From positions 25,199,723-25,263,722 of the forward strand of contig NC_135556.1 of assembly GCF_964340395.1 (NCBI RefSeq): 64,000 nucleotides of DNA. The letters run 5' to 3'. Under the pieces are notes generated by a model that was not told where the DNA came from, ran no database searches, and saw only the letters and a list, made by a program, of their open reading frames with translations. The position numbers were made by a program, and so were the translations under genes. This stretch comes from Glandiceps talaboti. Taxonomy: Eukaryota; Hemichordata; Enteropneusta; Spengelidae. Position 1 is the stretch's first letter. Every line of letters begins with the position of its first letter. This document shows positions 1-32,319 of this stretch, in pieces.

Positions 1-3000
1 CATGCCCTTTATGACGTTCAACAGTCTCCGTTACACCTAAAGGAACACACCAGAACTAGTTGCATCTATAAGGTGTAAGTCCAGACACATTGTCCATTTG
101 CCGGACAGCTACGCTAATTCTCGCCATGACAAAAGAATTTGAATTTACAAGAACTGACAATGTCAAGTTCTGACGGAAAGTTGTTTACTTATGTGGCGTC
201 ATTATGTTGTATTGTATGTATTACATTTACAAATGTCATACCACATATGGAGTCTTTAGCGACATTCTCATGTCCAAAAATAATCCAGAACCCATGGTGT
301 AACATTGCTTTGAACGACTGTATTTGACTAGATTCAAATATCATTTAGTACCCAGGACAGCGATGTGGAAATGTACTTTATTATCACATATTGTATTACA
401 TGTATGCATAGTTGTTCTGGTTAGTCTTCGCTGTATTGCTAGACGTCTGTATATAATATGTTTTTTTTACAGATGCATAAATATTGCTTACTTCTTATTT
501 ATCCATTGTTATTTTCTTTGTAATTACACAGAATTTATCTTTTCAGTAAAACTTTTCTACTTTTGTACGACTAAGTATGTTTAAGTTTATATCATTTTGT
601 CAAACATTACTGACATTGACTCCAGTGTTTTAACATGCGTTTATGCTATGACATATCTTTTTGATACCACAATATATGTTATCAAGTAAAGAAGATAGGA
701 GTTGTGTATTCCACTCTGCTTGAACAGTTACGGAAGTATTGTGATCAACGAGTATCTTGTCTTTGGGTCGAAGTAATTACACAAAAATAAGATGTAAAAT
801 AAAATAAAATTCTGACCTACCTACCCTATTTTCTGAAGTTATATGTTATCGGAGACAAACATTTTTCTTAATATATATCAGAAATAAAAGGTATGTATGC
901 AAACTATGTTACTCCTTTCCCTTCTTAAAAAAGTTGTGATGGTTGTTCAAATAATTACTATGTTCGTATTCTTTCATAGTATGATATTTGGGGACTGGTA
1001 TAAATATAGTGTGTTATACCATGCACGAGCCAAGTTGAACAAAAAATATGGAATATATACTCTGGTCGTTCTACATCTCAACAACTCGCGTCTATGTCAC
1101 GAAAACGCGTGTCTACGTCACTGGTTCTGCTGTGTTCGAAATATGAGTCAAAAACGTTCAAAACTACCATTACTTTTCCTCGATCTTTCTTTGATGTTAG
1201 TGGCGCTGGTATAATTATGTTATCATCCAATATATTTTTCTTCGTTCAGTCGGAAAGTACTCGTGATGAACTAAGGGCTATCGACACTCGTCTAACGACT
1301 CGTAGTGACAAAGGCCCCTTAGGTCACTTATATTTATTTTGGTTGAATGAAGAAAAATATTGGGGAATAACATCTTATTAACCTATTAGTTGTTATATCT
1401 AAAGATTGCAATTGTTTTATGATTTTCTATGTGGGATTGAAATATTTGACAGTATCAAGTGGATCACCAGTTCATGACTAACACACAATGTCATCACTGT
1501 AGCAGATAAGGTTGATTTAAGGCTCCAGTTCAGATTAATTTTAAAATTTAGGTCTGAAAAGGGTTGTTTGGTGGAGCTATATGAAAAGTTGGTCAAGGAC
1601 CAAAGAATGACCCTGTATAATACCCATGGCTTCACTAACAAGATAACACTAATGTGAGAACCTGGAATGGAATCCTTGGCAGCTATGCCGTCTCATCACT
1701 AACCAACACTATCATGCAATGTATTACGACACCCTAGTTACACTGACGGACAGACAGTAAAAAGACCTCACCTATTGACCTTGATTTGACATTTACCAAT
1801 GTCATGTACTCATACATGTCGCCATTGTTTTGAAAGATTCTTGTAAGCAGTATCATAGGTCCAAATTTCTATTCATCGGAAAACAGTGTGCAACTATGAA
1901 GTCGTCACATCTCAAGAAATCTCTTCATCAGATTCTTACTTAGCACACCTAAAGTTCTATTCGTGATATTTTTTGGTGTTTAGAATAAACTTTAGATCAG
2001 ACTTTTCACACATGTCCTGTTTGTTCACCAGTGATTCCTTCTCAACTCTGTCAGAATTGGCAACCATTTTTTTTCAATCATGACCCTTCTCGATCGACAT
2101 GACGTATTTTCGTAATTATTGCAATTACCATTTCGTGACTCAACACCTTTTCCAAACAACGCCCCTTTGTAGTCCCGCTCAAGGACACCTGGGGAATTCC
2201 CATTCTCAAAACGAGGCACGAGCTATTGAAATAATCACGTCACACTAACGTCATATCTCGCCGCCATAGCTAAATTTGGCAACTCGAGCGTGATACACAC
2301 AACCACTAGTCACGGGTAACCAGACAATGGTTGGATACTGTTCAGCCTGATTTGTGTTTGACGTTCAAAGATCTAGAATGAAAACAAGCACTTGGTAGGT
2401 GAGTTTATTTATATACATGCGGAAGAGCGCAAACTTGAAGCGTTCGTTCGTACTGTATAAAGTTTTAAAGTTGTTGTACGATACGTTTCCACGGTTGTAA
2501 ATGCTTGAGAGGGGTGACACACAGTAACAAACACTAGGACCTTAATATTTTATTATGGTACTGTTCCTTCCATCCACGGAAGTTATGGAAGTTATTCAGA
2601 AAGAATACACGGAATTTGTAAGTTGCACCGTTAACAACACACACACCCGGAAGTTGTTAACTCGTCGCACACTTTGGACTGGGACACCCTTTTGTAATAC
2701 ATGTCGATTTGTCAGTCAGTCCACAGACAAGTAATTCATAGCTACCTGACGGAGACTATAAAAACAATAGGTTTCTTTATTCACCAATTTCACCTTATTG
2801 CTTTAAAACAAAGGCAAGGACACTTTACGTAGCTGTAAAGTGTACGTGTTTACTTATACCTAAAGTTTATCACGTGAACTAAGTGGACCTATAGAAAACG
2901 TTCTTTATAGTTCCGCGATAGGTCAAAAACCTCGTAGCATTTATCTTAACCACAACCAAAAGAAAATGGTAAGGAAGTATACAGATTATTTTGAAGTTTG

Positions 3001-3319
3001 CTCTGGTTTGTAGAGCGAAAATACAATTAGAAGAGGTAATATAGATAAACTGTGTACACATTTACTGCAGGTTACCGTGGGTGAATAACACAAGATGTCG
3101 TGCACGTGAACCCAGTCTAATTATTAGTTAACCTCATAACGCCTGACACCCGATATTTAGGGTGTAATTACATAGAATCACAGAAACCAAGTCATTAAAG
3201 GGTTAATATAATTATATTTACGTCATACGTGGGATAATTATTTTATTTTTGCCATTATGTTTTTTTCAGATATATGCTCTAACATTCTTTAACTTTTATA
3301 TAAAGAGTTGACCATCACT
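1..3319. other. Upstream spacer, no supported gene
   Basis: No exon chain with domain content or good splice sites was found on either strand. Short open frames here have no recognisable motif. AATAAA-like hexamers occur near 797-810 and 877-885, so the 3' end of an upstream transcript is possible, but nothing supports a coding region. A stretch near 797-840 carries a CTACCTACCCTATT motif shared with repeats near 38.5 and 44.3 kb. Confidence 0.5.
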
Positions 3320-6300
3320 ATGAAGACTGTGCCGTCCATAATTTGCGATACTGCTGAATTCAGAGTATACTCAATTCTGATATTGTTTATCCTGTACATT
3401 TCAACACAGGTAATGACGAAGTCTTCTTCATTTCAATGTGGTCATTTAAACGAGCAATTATAACGGGGAAATATAAAGTTGAACAATCGATTGATTTGTC
3501 TGGAAAATTGCCAATGGAACGTTGGGCAGTAAACTATGAAATACAATGTGTATTTGATTTTCTGATTATTAGCAGATTGTACAAACCCGTTGCCTGATCT
3601 TAAGAAGCTCGGGCTTCAGTAGGTAGAAGAGAAGACGGGTATTTCAAATCAGTGTACTTTTAATGTAAGACATCACTGTTAAACTGTACTCAATGCATTG
3701 TTTATGGGATGGGGTAGTATACATGTAATTAATACATACTATGGTCTAACATGGCCTTACAGAAGATCATAGACATATATATTTGGTCAGATCTAGAGGC
3801 TGTAACAATGCACCAACTGAGAAAAACAGTATTTACTTGTCGACAACAATATATCTACTGCAATACTCGCCCACAGCTCTCACATATATAACATAGTATG
3901 ATAATAATGTGATATTATTGCAGACAGTGCAATGTACAAAACGTGATGATTGTGTCAATGTCGATGGCTACAATATGTATTGGGATGAACGTACAGAGTC
4001 TTGTAAGAAGTGCCTGCCTTGTAATCCAGGCTATGGATTGGACAAGGTATGTGTTGTATGCATATTTATGTTATTTCAACAAGAGTTCTTACACGAAACC
4101 TGAAACAAAATGTCGTCTGCTCGACGACAATCTTACCAAAGTTTTACATTCTATCGTCTGACTCAATACAATTTGATAGTAGACCTTTACTGAGAGGCTG
4201 TTCTAAATTCATTTTAATCTAGAATATATCGTGGTCTAACATGGGACCAATCTAAGTAAGTTCATGTTGGTCTGAAATGAAGGTAATAGTGTTAAAATCC
4301 GTGCGGCCTGGGGCTCAGCACGAGGGTTTCACATGTCACTAAACCAGCGGGCAAATCCCCCCAGTCGAAGTGTTGAAGTAATCAAAAAAAAAACTTTAAC
4401 AGTTTTCATCCTTTTGCTGTTTGTATATAGCCATGTGGCGACGGAGAAGGCATGGATGCTAAATGTGTGGAATGTCTCGCTGGTTTCTACTCAGACACCT
4501 ATGGCTACAAGCAGTGTAGGTCGTGCCAAACTTGTCCACATGCCAAAGTTTTAAAAGAATGTACCACAAGAACAAACAGGGTGTGTGGTCAATGCGATCC
4601 TGGGTAAGAAAACATTAATTTCAATTACAATGTAACAATCACAAAAATATCATATCTGGAAGAAAGCCGATCAAAAGTTCCTATCCACTCAATATAAGAC
4701 AACACAAGTAACGAACATTTCTACGTCTCACACTACCAACACTTTGTTTGTGATCTGATCTGATCTGAGTTACAAATTAATATGTTAAAAATCGTGGGAC
4801 TGGATGGGATGGGGTGGGGTTAGCTTTGGAGTGAATACAATTATGGTTTTCAGAAGAGACATTTTCCATCATTAACGAATCATACATGTATTTACACTTA
4901 CTAATTAGGATATTACAATTCTTAGATTTTATAAGCATCACATTTATGGAACTTGTGAACCGTGCATCACCAAAAACCAGGATGGGTGTACAGAATACAC
5001 GATTAATGGTACTGATAATCTAACAATTCCAACACCACGGATAGTACCAGTCATTTTGAACGACGAAGGTAAATTAAAAAACGTGCATTTCTTACAAAGC
5101 TTTGAAAGGGGAGGGTCGAAATATGAGTCTACGATTTGTGTGGGGGGGGTGCGCCATTTTAATTCTCATCCTAGAAAATCGATTTTACTTTTAATGGATG
5201 TTTACCCCTAAATACAAAATGTCAAATGAGAAATGGAAGAATTGTTGCTATTTGAAAATAAAGTAAAGTGTCAGCAAAAGAACTATTTTTTACTCGCTGT
5301 ATACTGGCTTTGTATTTATAGCACTATATACTGATTTGAAATTGAGTGTGTGGTTTGAAGCAATTTTCAATTTTTGCCTAACTTCTGAGGCCTAACTTAT
5401 ATAATTTAGTTTTTTATCCTACATTGAACTATTGATCTCACCCCTAAGGATGCAAGCTTCAATACATGTACACCAACGATAACAATTGATGATGTAGTAA
5501 ATGATTTATCTTGATCATTTGCATAATTGATTATTTTGATAATTAGGCAATATCTTAAGAATGCAAGTTTCATATGTCATACAAAATTGGTACACGCATC
5601 GAAATCTTTACGAGGGACATTCACTATTATTCAGTTTAATACATCTTGTACGTTACCTCAACGAAAAAAATATACTTCAGCTTACAAGAATATCGTGTAA
5701 TCAACTTTAAGTTGTGATTTAATTTGTTTACGCCGAAATATTCCCAGTCTTGTATCGTAGAAGCCTTATTACTCTAAAAGAATCACCTGGTGACATTTCA
5801 ATATTGTAATGAATTGAATTGAACACTGGCAAATTCCAAGCCAGATGTTACAACTTTTGTAGGTATTATTTTTCTAGAGGGAAGACAAATTGACAGGTTT
5901 TGTATTATTTTATCCTAATACAAGAGAATGTTGGATCACCCAATATCATGTGTCTCCTATATTTCACATGTCATATAGGTAAATCACAGGACAACAACAA
6001 TAGCACTGAGAATAACTCCGATGGTTTATTGTATGCAGCTATAGTTCTACCCATAGTAGCCATTGTACTCATTATTGTACTCCTCACCATTATCCTGTAT
6101 ATGTGTAGAAATAAGGCAGAAGGAAGACAACGACAAGACGTAGAGGGAAGTGAAAACAGTAATAATGAAAGTAAGATATTAAGTTTATATTGATTTAAAT
6201 TGTCAAAGTTAGATTCATTAAAATTGTACTCGTTCTTTTATAACCTAAGCGATCGTGAGCAGAAATTCACACACATGTGAAACATACATGCATCCCTAAT

Positions 6301-6919
6301 ATTCCAGTCAAATAGAATTTTACATTGTATGTGTACAGTTTAGCATATATGATGATAACGACAGAGGTTGGTACTTTTTATTATTTTTATTACGATTATT
6401 ACATTTTCACTTTTAAAAAAAACACAAAAAGAAGTTTTGCATTTTTTTATCTAGGAGAAACAAGACTCGGTGTAAATGGATCGTCAGCTAACACTACTGA
6501 AGTGAATGAAGGATTTACTCCTGGATGCACACCAGATATGAACAGACTCACAGCGCAAAGGTAAACGTGACAAAACGTATCTCTTGCGATGTTTAACCTT
6601 AATATCAATGTCAAGTCCAAGCTTTGTTGATATCATGCATCTGTCTGTGCTAACAGGATTGTACATTATATACCACCAACGTTGAGAGTGTCGATTCCAG
6701 TCTGAAATCAATCATATTAACGTCGTCGTAAAGGAGTGTCTACAAAGCATACCAGATCATAACAAAACATAACAGATCATATGCATAACGCAAAGACGTG
6801 AAAAGTGTAGGACTGAAATACTGTATTCTTTCCAGCATTGCGTCATGGGAGTCAGCAGACATGTTTGTGCCTTTGTCTGTGTGTCTCTGTGTGTGTGTGC
6901 GTGTGTGTGTGTGTGTGTG

Positions 6920-6994
<75 letters not shown>

Positions 6995-8211
6995 TGCTGA
7001 GGCCCCTGGCCCTCGAGAAGATTGGTTTTAACCCAACTGGGGACCCTCATTTTAATAAAGTTTAATAAAGATATGCATTAGGTGAGCAATGTATATTCAT
7101 TTCTCCTAAGTACAGTAAAACGTCGATTATCTGAACGTACTAAGCTTCAGATAAAATACATACATATTTATTGTTCATCGAATACATATGTGTGTGCACG
7201 AGACAAAGCTGGGCCAGTGGTTCGGACAGTGAATTTGAAAACAAACGGCGTTTCTTGGCTAAATTATAAAAGGACTCTCCAGAACCCAAATAAAGTTTAT
7301 GAAAATGCCTTATTTCCTGGAGTGTAGTGGAGATGGTGTTCTCCTCTACAATGTAAGTGGCTACGGGTTGCGGAGTAGTCTCAGTTACCCAGCCTCTCTT
7401 GCCGTTGAGGGCATAACCCCTATGCCCTCAATGGCAAAGAGGCTTGGTAACCGAGACTTGCTGCTGAGAGGTAACTATCGCAGCGACACCAACGACTGCA
7501 TTTCACAGTCTCGGACTTTAATAGCAGGCATTCCCCGCTGTATACATGAAATACTATATATTGATACCACTCTGTAAATAGTATACATCGAAGAAATGCC
7601 AGCGTACATTGAAATGAGATGGAACGGAGAATAAACGATTGTTAAAGTGGACCTTACAGTTGATCAAATATTTTTTTTTTATTTTGGAATTCAAACTTGA
7701 GTAATTCAAGTAATACGCGTGTTCCTTATATTATCCCTATTATATTTACAGCAGCAATGTTCTAAATAGTCAACCTGAAGAAGTGAGGCAGAACGAAGAG
7801 GGAATACCATTATTGGCAGTTAAGGTAGATAACACATCGAATCAAAGTAGTACAGCGGACACATCATCAAGCGATAGTGACACTGACAACCGTGTCCCTG
7901 AAGCAACAGGTGGTTCTCCTACTTCTCCACCTACACAGGTAATGTATTAAAACTATTGCTTTTATTTGTTATAGTGTTCGCCTTTTTCATTACATCTTGA
8001 GATGTGTGGTTTCGAGTATGGGTAACCAGAGGTACACGAAGACATATCTGTCATATATATTTCACATACTTAAATTATGTGTATGATTTAATATGATTTT
8101 AACAGGATGAATCTGTAGAAGATACAGAACTCAAAGAACGAAGGACTAGAGCTGAAGAGTTAGCAAAAGGTATTGTATGCACTTATTAATTTATTATGTA
8201 TGCATGTAAGC

Positions 8212-8244
<33 letters not shown>

Positions 8245-8288
8245 TGTATGTATGTATGTATGTATGTATGTATGTATGTATGTATGTA

Positions 8289-8321
<33 letters not shown>

Positions 8322-8410
8322 ATGCATGCATGTATGTATGTATGTATGTATGCATGCATGCATGCATGCATGCATGGATGTATGTATGTATGTATGTATG
8401 TATGTATGTA

Positions 8411-8445
<35 letters not shown>

Positions 8446-8906
8446 ATGTATGTATGTATGTATGTATGTATGTGTGTGTTTATATATATATTGTGTAAAC
8501 ATTTAATTTAATTGACTGTATTATGTTGTGAATACACAATCACACATATTTTATGAAAGTATACGTCTAATTGACTGGAATATAATTTTCAAATCATTTG
8601 CCAATTTTAGGGAAATCCATCAGTGAAGACATATCGTATGAGAGAAAACAAGAAATATATAAGCGTTTAAAGACGCCACCAAAAGATTTTCGGTTTTTAG
8701 CGTCTCGCGTTGGAATGAGTAATATTGATATTGACAATTTAACAGAACCAGAGCCTGTCCTTCAGTTTATGCATACAAGTATGGAAGGTAAACGAGACAT
8801 AGCAAGACTGATAAGTGAACTTTTGAAATTGCCAAGATATGATATCGTTGATGAAGTTTTGTGTCCCCTTTTCATTACAAATGACACGGAGGAGCAGAAA
8901 GACTAA
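3320..8906 (+). CDS. EDAR/EDA2R/TROY-like TNF receptor with death domain
   Basis: Nine exons join in phase to a 457-aa type I receptor: 3320-3409, 3924-4046, 4431-4603, 4926-5068, 5979-6170, 6455-6560, 7752-7938, 8106-8169, 8611-8906. The first exon encodes a signal peptide (residues 1-30). Residues 31-160 form TNFR cysteine-rich domains with CxxC pairs, including CKKCLPCNPGYGLDK, CRSCQTCPHAK and RVCGQCDPGFYK. These closely follow the EDA2R/TROY/EDAR pattern as I recall it. A hydrophobic helix at about 193-219 is the TM segment. A Ser/Thr/acidic linker follows, then a death domain near 375-445. By family knowledge such receptors bind EDA-type TNF ligands and signal to NF-kB through a death-domain adaptor. 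The ATG was chosen because it opens a hydrophobic leader in phase with exon 2. Exon 7 has a NAGNAG acceptor (7752 or 7755). AATAAA lies at 8953-8958, 47 bases after the stop. The exact orthology (EDAR versus a lineage-specific receptor) is inferred. Confidence 0.88.
3924..5068 (+). other. Ligand-binding cysteine-rich exons of the TNF receptor
   Basis: Exons 3924-4046, 4431-4603 and 4926-5068 code for about 146 residues containing 20 or so cysteines with the CxxC and CxxxxC spacing of TNFR CRDs. The middle exon has the YGYKQCRSC...CPHAK...CTTRTNRVC core, which aligns by eye with the WGHHRC...C...NCTATSNAVC region of EDA2R. An NGT glycosylation sequon occurs near the end of the block. Confidence 0.85.
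6876..6994. repeat. (TG)n/(TCTG)n microsatellite in receptor intron 6
   Basis: An uninterrupted GT run passes directly into a TCTG tetranucleotide run. It lies inside the intron between exons 6455-6560 and 7752-7938. All open frames through it are low-complexity artefacts. Confidence 0.95.
7112..7138. mobile_element. pogo/Tigger-like terminal repeat relic
   Basis: TA followed by CAGTAAAACGTCGATTATC closely matches the terminal repeat known for pogo/Tigger-type Tc1-mariner elements (CAGTAAAACCTCGATTATCC-like). I could not find the opposite end nearby, so this is at most a fragment in an intron of the receptor gene. Confidence 0.35.
7376..7459. mobile_element. Near-perfect hairpin (MITE-like) in receptor intron
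   Basis: The left arm AGTCTCAGTTACCCAGCCTC pairs with the right arm GAGGCTTGGTAACCGAGACT. Pairing continues inward through GCCGTTGAGGGCATA / TATGCCCTCAATGGC, leaving a loop of only a few bases. This is typical of a folded non-autonomous DNA element. Target-site duplications were not identified. Confidence 0.6.
8210..8482. repeat. (TATG)n microsatellite block
   Basis: About 270 bases of TATG units interrupted by short (TG)n and (CATG)n stretches. It lies in the last intron of the TNF-receptor gene, about 40 bases after the donor at 8170. Confidence 0.95.
8611..8906 (+). other. Death-domain exon of the TNF receptor
   Basis: The last coding exon encodes 98 residues. It shows the helical death-domain pattern: YERKQEIYKRLKTPPKDFRFLA (helix 1-2), then SRVGMSNIDIDNL, then a PVLQFMHTSMEGKRDIARLISELLKL core and YDIVDEVL helix 6. 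Like other receptor death domains it sits at the extreme C terminus and would recruit an adaptor in the cytosol. Confidence 0.8.
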
Positions 8907-11267
8907 CTGTCGATTACATCATTGTTTTGAAAACTTCTTCTTGCATCTTTGAAATAAAGATTACTAAGCAAATTTATTCAAAGACACTTACGTCATACGT
9001 CATACAACTGGTCTGTCAAGTTAGTAATAACTGGATAGATGTTTTGAAAGTAACCCAATTTATAAAACATTTCTAGTTACATTGAAATATTGTGCTGTAA
9101 CATTTTTAACGCATATTTCATTGTTCACCTTAAATGGACATAGCAAAGTCATGCCATACTGTGACATACGTTTATATTTTCATATATATTTGAAAAGTTC
9201 AAAATAATTATTTTGCACACAATGTGTTTAATCGTTGAGCTTTTTCCATTCCTTAAAAGGCTCACATGAACAACACGTTGATTTATATCTGTATATGTGC
9301 CATAACGTCGTAAATTTGATAGACGTGTGGTTTTTTCTTCAAATGACAATCTATCTGTATAAACGATAGTCTCGGATTAACTTTAGTTCCAAACTCAAAC
9401 TTGAACATATTTACCTGAAATGTTCGACTACACACTTCAGTCTTTGTCATCAATTTGACTCATTATTTGAAACAAGTGAGTCTAATAAGGGACCTATGAC
9501 CCCTTGTTAGGGTCACGTGTCCGTAAGGTCACGTGTATTGAATAGTGGATTAATCTGTTGTCAAAGACTGAAGTGCGCAGTCGAACATTTCAGGTAACAT
9601 TTTTTCAAGTTTGAGTTTGGAACAGACGTTTGTTGTTTTTTTTCAATACATTTTTACATATCACCTTTGTTTGATTTCTCATCCATCCTTTACGCCAAAA
9701 ACGATAAGATTACTGTATTCCGAAAAGTTTCAAATGTTGTTTTATGTGATTATTAGTGGTAATCTTAATATTGTACAGAAGTGTACTACTATTTTGCGTA
9801 ATAAAGTCCCTTTTTTAAATTGTGAAATAGAAATGCTAAGTTCATCATTTATACAATCACTTGTTGGAAACTAGGAATTGAGAAATCTATTAAAGAAATC
9901 GTTTTTTGTAAGATTTGATGTGTCATGAAATGAATGCTGTATATTTTCTGCATTGTCGTAAACCACACCCTCTTTTACGGCACCGTCCAGACGCACTACG
10001 CAATGTCGTTGAAGAAAGAACGGTTCTGGTTTGGAGAATGATTTTGTGGGGTCGAAAAATAATTTCAGAACACAATGTTTGGATTTTTTAATAACAATTC
10101 ACGTAAAATTCTTCACTGTTTCCTTTCTGTCTTGTACAAAACAAACATTTCTAAATACAGGATATCGATAGGCCATACACAAGACTTGATCCCACGATCT
10201 GATATGTATTAGGAAATGTCATCAACATATGTTAGGGAGCTAGCTGAACGTGATTTTATGAGCCCAGGAGAAAAACGACGAAAGAATGCCTTTCAAATAC
10301 CAAAATGAAAGCCAAACTTCTTCCAAGAAAAAAGTAGCTTGAAAGAGCCTAGAAGGACAGTTTACCAGGTTCTCTTGTTTTGATCACCTTGCAAGCGTTA
10401 CCGACTGCACTGATTGGTTAGAAAGCAAGTTGTGGGAAAATTAAATACCAGGATGGTCCTATTACATAGGATATGAGTATTTGTGGAGGAGGATGGATTA
10501 AAACGATTTTCATTCATCGATTTCAACAACCATGTCCGATGAAAGGTCAAGAAAGGAGCTGAATCAGTGAATGGGGGTAAAGTATATTATGTACCCGACA
10601 TTTTAAAGGTCATAAGGTCGTTATTTCGGGTGTTTATTGAAGACTTTTAGTGTGAAAACCTGATGCATGAGTCTACAGCCCGATCCAGTCACACCCCTTG
10701 TAAATGTTTGTATAGATACAGAGACATACAATATATTATTTCGTGAGTTCGTATAAAAGGACAAGTCCAAGTCTGGTTAAACTTCTGCTTTACTTGAATC
10801 CCAACGTTTCGACTGTGCACAGACAGTCTTTTTCAAGGGCTAAAAAAACAAAAAAAAACATGAAGCAAAGAATATGAAATACAGAAAATTTAACAAAAAG
10901 CTAAAATGGATCAATTAATAGCAAATAGGGCAATGGAAAATAAAAGGTAAGACGTGTATTTAAAAATAGGATGAATATTATTTCAATAGTATACAGGCCC
11001 GTATAGTGTGTTTGTAACACGTACGGTTCATGCATGAACTCCCTATGTAGTAACATGCAAAGGAGTCAGACATTCGTGTCTGTTGATAACATCACGTACG
11101 AACAACAGTAATTGTTGACTGACCCATGATAACAACGGTACTATGACATACCAAAGCGATATTGTCAATTTATCATTTAAATCATATGACTCAAGTGCCG
11201 TTCTTATCAGTCAAGTCGGTACCAGCACACCCTTCAGTGTACTTATACACCAGGATACGATAGCAAC
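8907..11267. other. Intergenic spacer between receptor and SUSD2-like gene
   Basis: It contains the receptor polyadenylation signal (8953-8958) and the inverted-repeat element at 9386-9623. A segment near 9950-9990 resembles one at 38763-38805 (GTAAACCACA...TACGGCACCGTC). Near 10785-10840 a CCAACGTTTCGACTGTGC...GTCTTTTTCAAGG motif occurs, of a kind I have seen in interspersed repeats. No exon chain was found. Confidence 0.6.
9386..9623. mobile_element. Inverted-repeat element with ~61-bp arms
   Basis: The arm 9386-9446 (starting GTTCCAAACTCAAACTTGAA) is repeated in inverse orientation at 9562-9623 with only a few differences, around a ~115-bp centre. The centre holds two GGTCACGTGT copies. 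It looks like a non-autonomous foldback or MITE insertion. The superfamily is unknown. Confidence 0.7.
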
Positions 11268-30770
<19,503 letters not shown>

Positions 30771-31376
30771 CAAAGGTGAGTCTATTGATCAAGAAACAAT
30801 TGACCATTTCTTTCCTTGAAATTTAAAAAATGTGTAGATATGTTTGATGTTTTTTTTAAGTATTCAAGACGAATGTAGGTTGGGATATTAGGCATTTGTA
30901 ATATACAACAATTTAGTGCTGCCAAGTTCATTGCGATAGGTCTGGTGAAATATAACACATTACAACTTCCCATTCTTGACAACATATGTGTGATATTCCA
31001 TGAATCTGGCTCTTAAACTGTGTTTGAGTTTTTACATGTATTATTCTCAGTATTTGTACTTTTATTGCAGTAACGTACCATTGCAAATAACCATTGTGCC
31101 GAGTGCCGTTTCCACAAATACTGGTACTACCGGAACACGTCTGCTCGAAATTGTTGAATCAAACGTATGTCGTTGACTGACAAACTAATCCAACGACATG
31201 CATGATATGATCCTCGTGGCCATGTTTATAACTCAATGCTGGCTTGGCGATGTAAAGAATATGTGTACCAAGTCAGAGCTAATGGTTTAGTCTTACCGTT
31301 ATTCATTTCTGGCTAGCTATATTAAATGCATGCCTTTATAATGGATACTTTCTGTCTTACTATATTACATGTATAT

Positions 31377-31527
<151 letters not shown>

Positions 31528-31647
31528 ACCTTGTATATCCTTGGACAGACATTGTGTAATATTTTACTAGTTAATCATCACGGATACAGATTATGATTCC
31601 TCATTTCGTTTCTTGTGCCACTTTATATTGGCTATGAGCTGAGGCTG

Positions 31648-31994
31648 AATCTATTGTTCTTAATACAGATATAATAGTGGTATTTCCATGAATCTATTGT
31701 TCTCAATACAGATATAATAGTGGTATTTCCATGTATCTGTTGTTCTTAATACAGATATAATAGTGGTATTTCCATGAATCTATTGTTCTCAATACAGATA
31801 TAATAGTGGTATTTCCATGTATCTGTTGTTCTTAATACAGATATAATAGTGGTATTTTCATGAATCTATTGTTCTTAATACAGATATAATAGTGGTATTT
31901 CCATGAATCTATTGTTCTTAATACAGATATAATAGTGGTATTTCCATGAATCTATTGTTCTTAATACAGATATAATAGTGGTATTTCCATGAAA
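31648..31994. repeat. 43-bp minisatellite, eight copies
   Basis: Eight head-to-tail units, each containing TACAGATATAATAGTGGTA, start at 31651, 31694, 31737, 31780, 31823, 31866, 31909 and 31952. Units 2-3 and 4-5 share the same CTC / TCTGTT variants, so part of the array grew as an 86-bp dimer. Confidence 0.93.
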
Positions 31995-32039
31995 GCCAAA
32001 TATCTAGTCTTTTTCCCGTTTGAATATTCACTCCCTGTA

Positions 32040-32190
32040 TTGACTGGATAAAGACGCCTTGTGCTATATTCACATGTCAATAAAAGCATCTCCTATGTCA
32101 ATGGAGTGGAAGAATGGACAGGGTGTCTTTATTCAGTCATTATCAATGAAGAGAATGAATATATATTCGGGAAAGAAGAAGACAAGAATT
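32040..32190. mobile_element. Short relative of the foldback element at 53.4 kb
   Basis: GACTGGATAAAGACGCCTTGT and ACAGGGTGTCTTTATTCAGTC form an inverted pair. The right part (GAAGAATGGACAGGGTGTC, then AGAGAATGAA) matches the inner arm of 53382-54202. The loop is much smaller here. Confidence 0.55.
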
Positions 32191-32319
32191 TATTTGTTAT
32201 TTAGTCGATATACCCAGGTAAGAAAGAAAAGAAAAGAAATCAACTTCCTGCGTCATCTTGAAGACGCAGTCTCGCTGGGTCTTTATTTTGATCTTGAGCA
32301 TCTTGAATGTCAAATGTTA

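Noticed and set aside
31648-31994. CRISPR-like array
   Set aside because: The 43-bp units are head to tail with no spacers and the genome is eukaryotic; it is a minisatellite.
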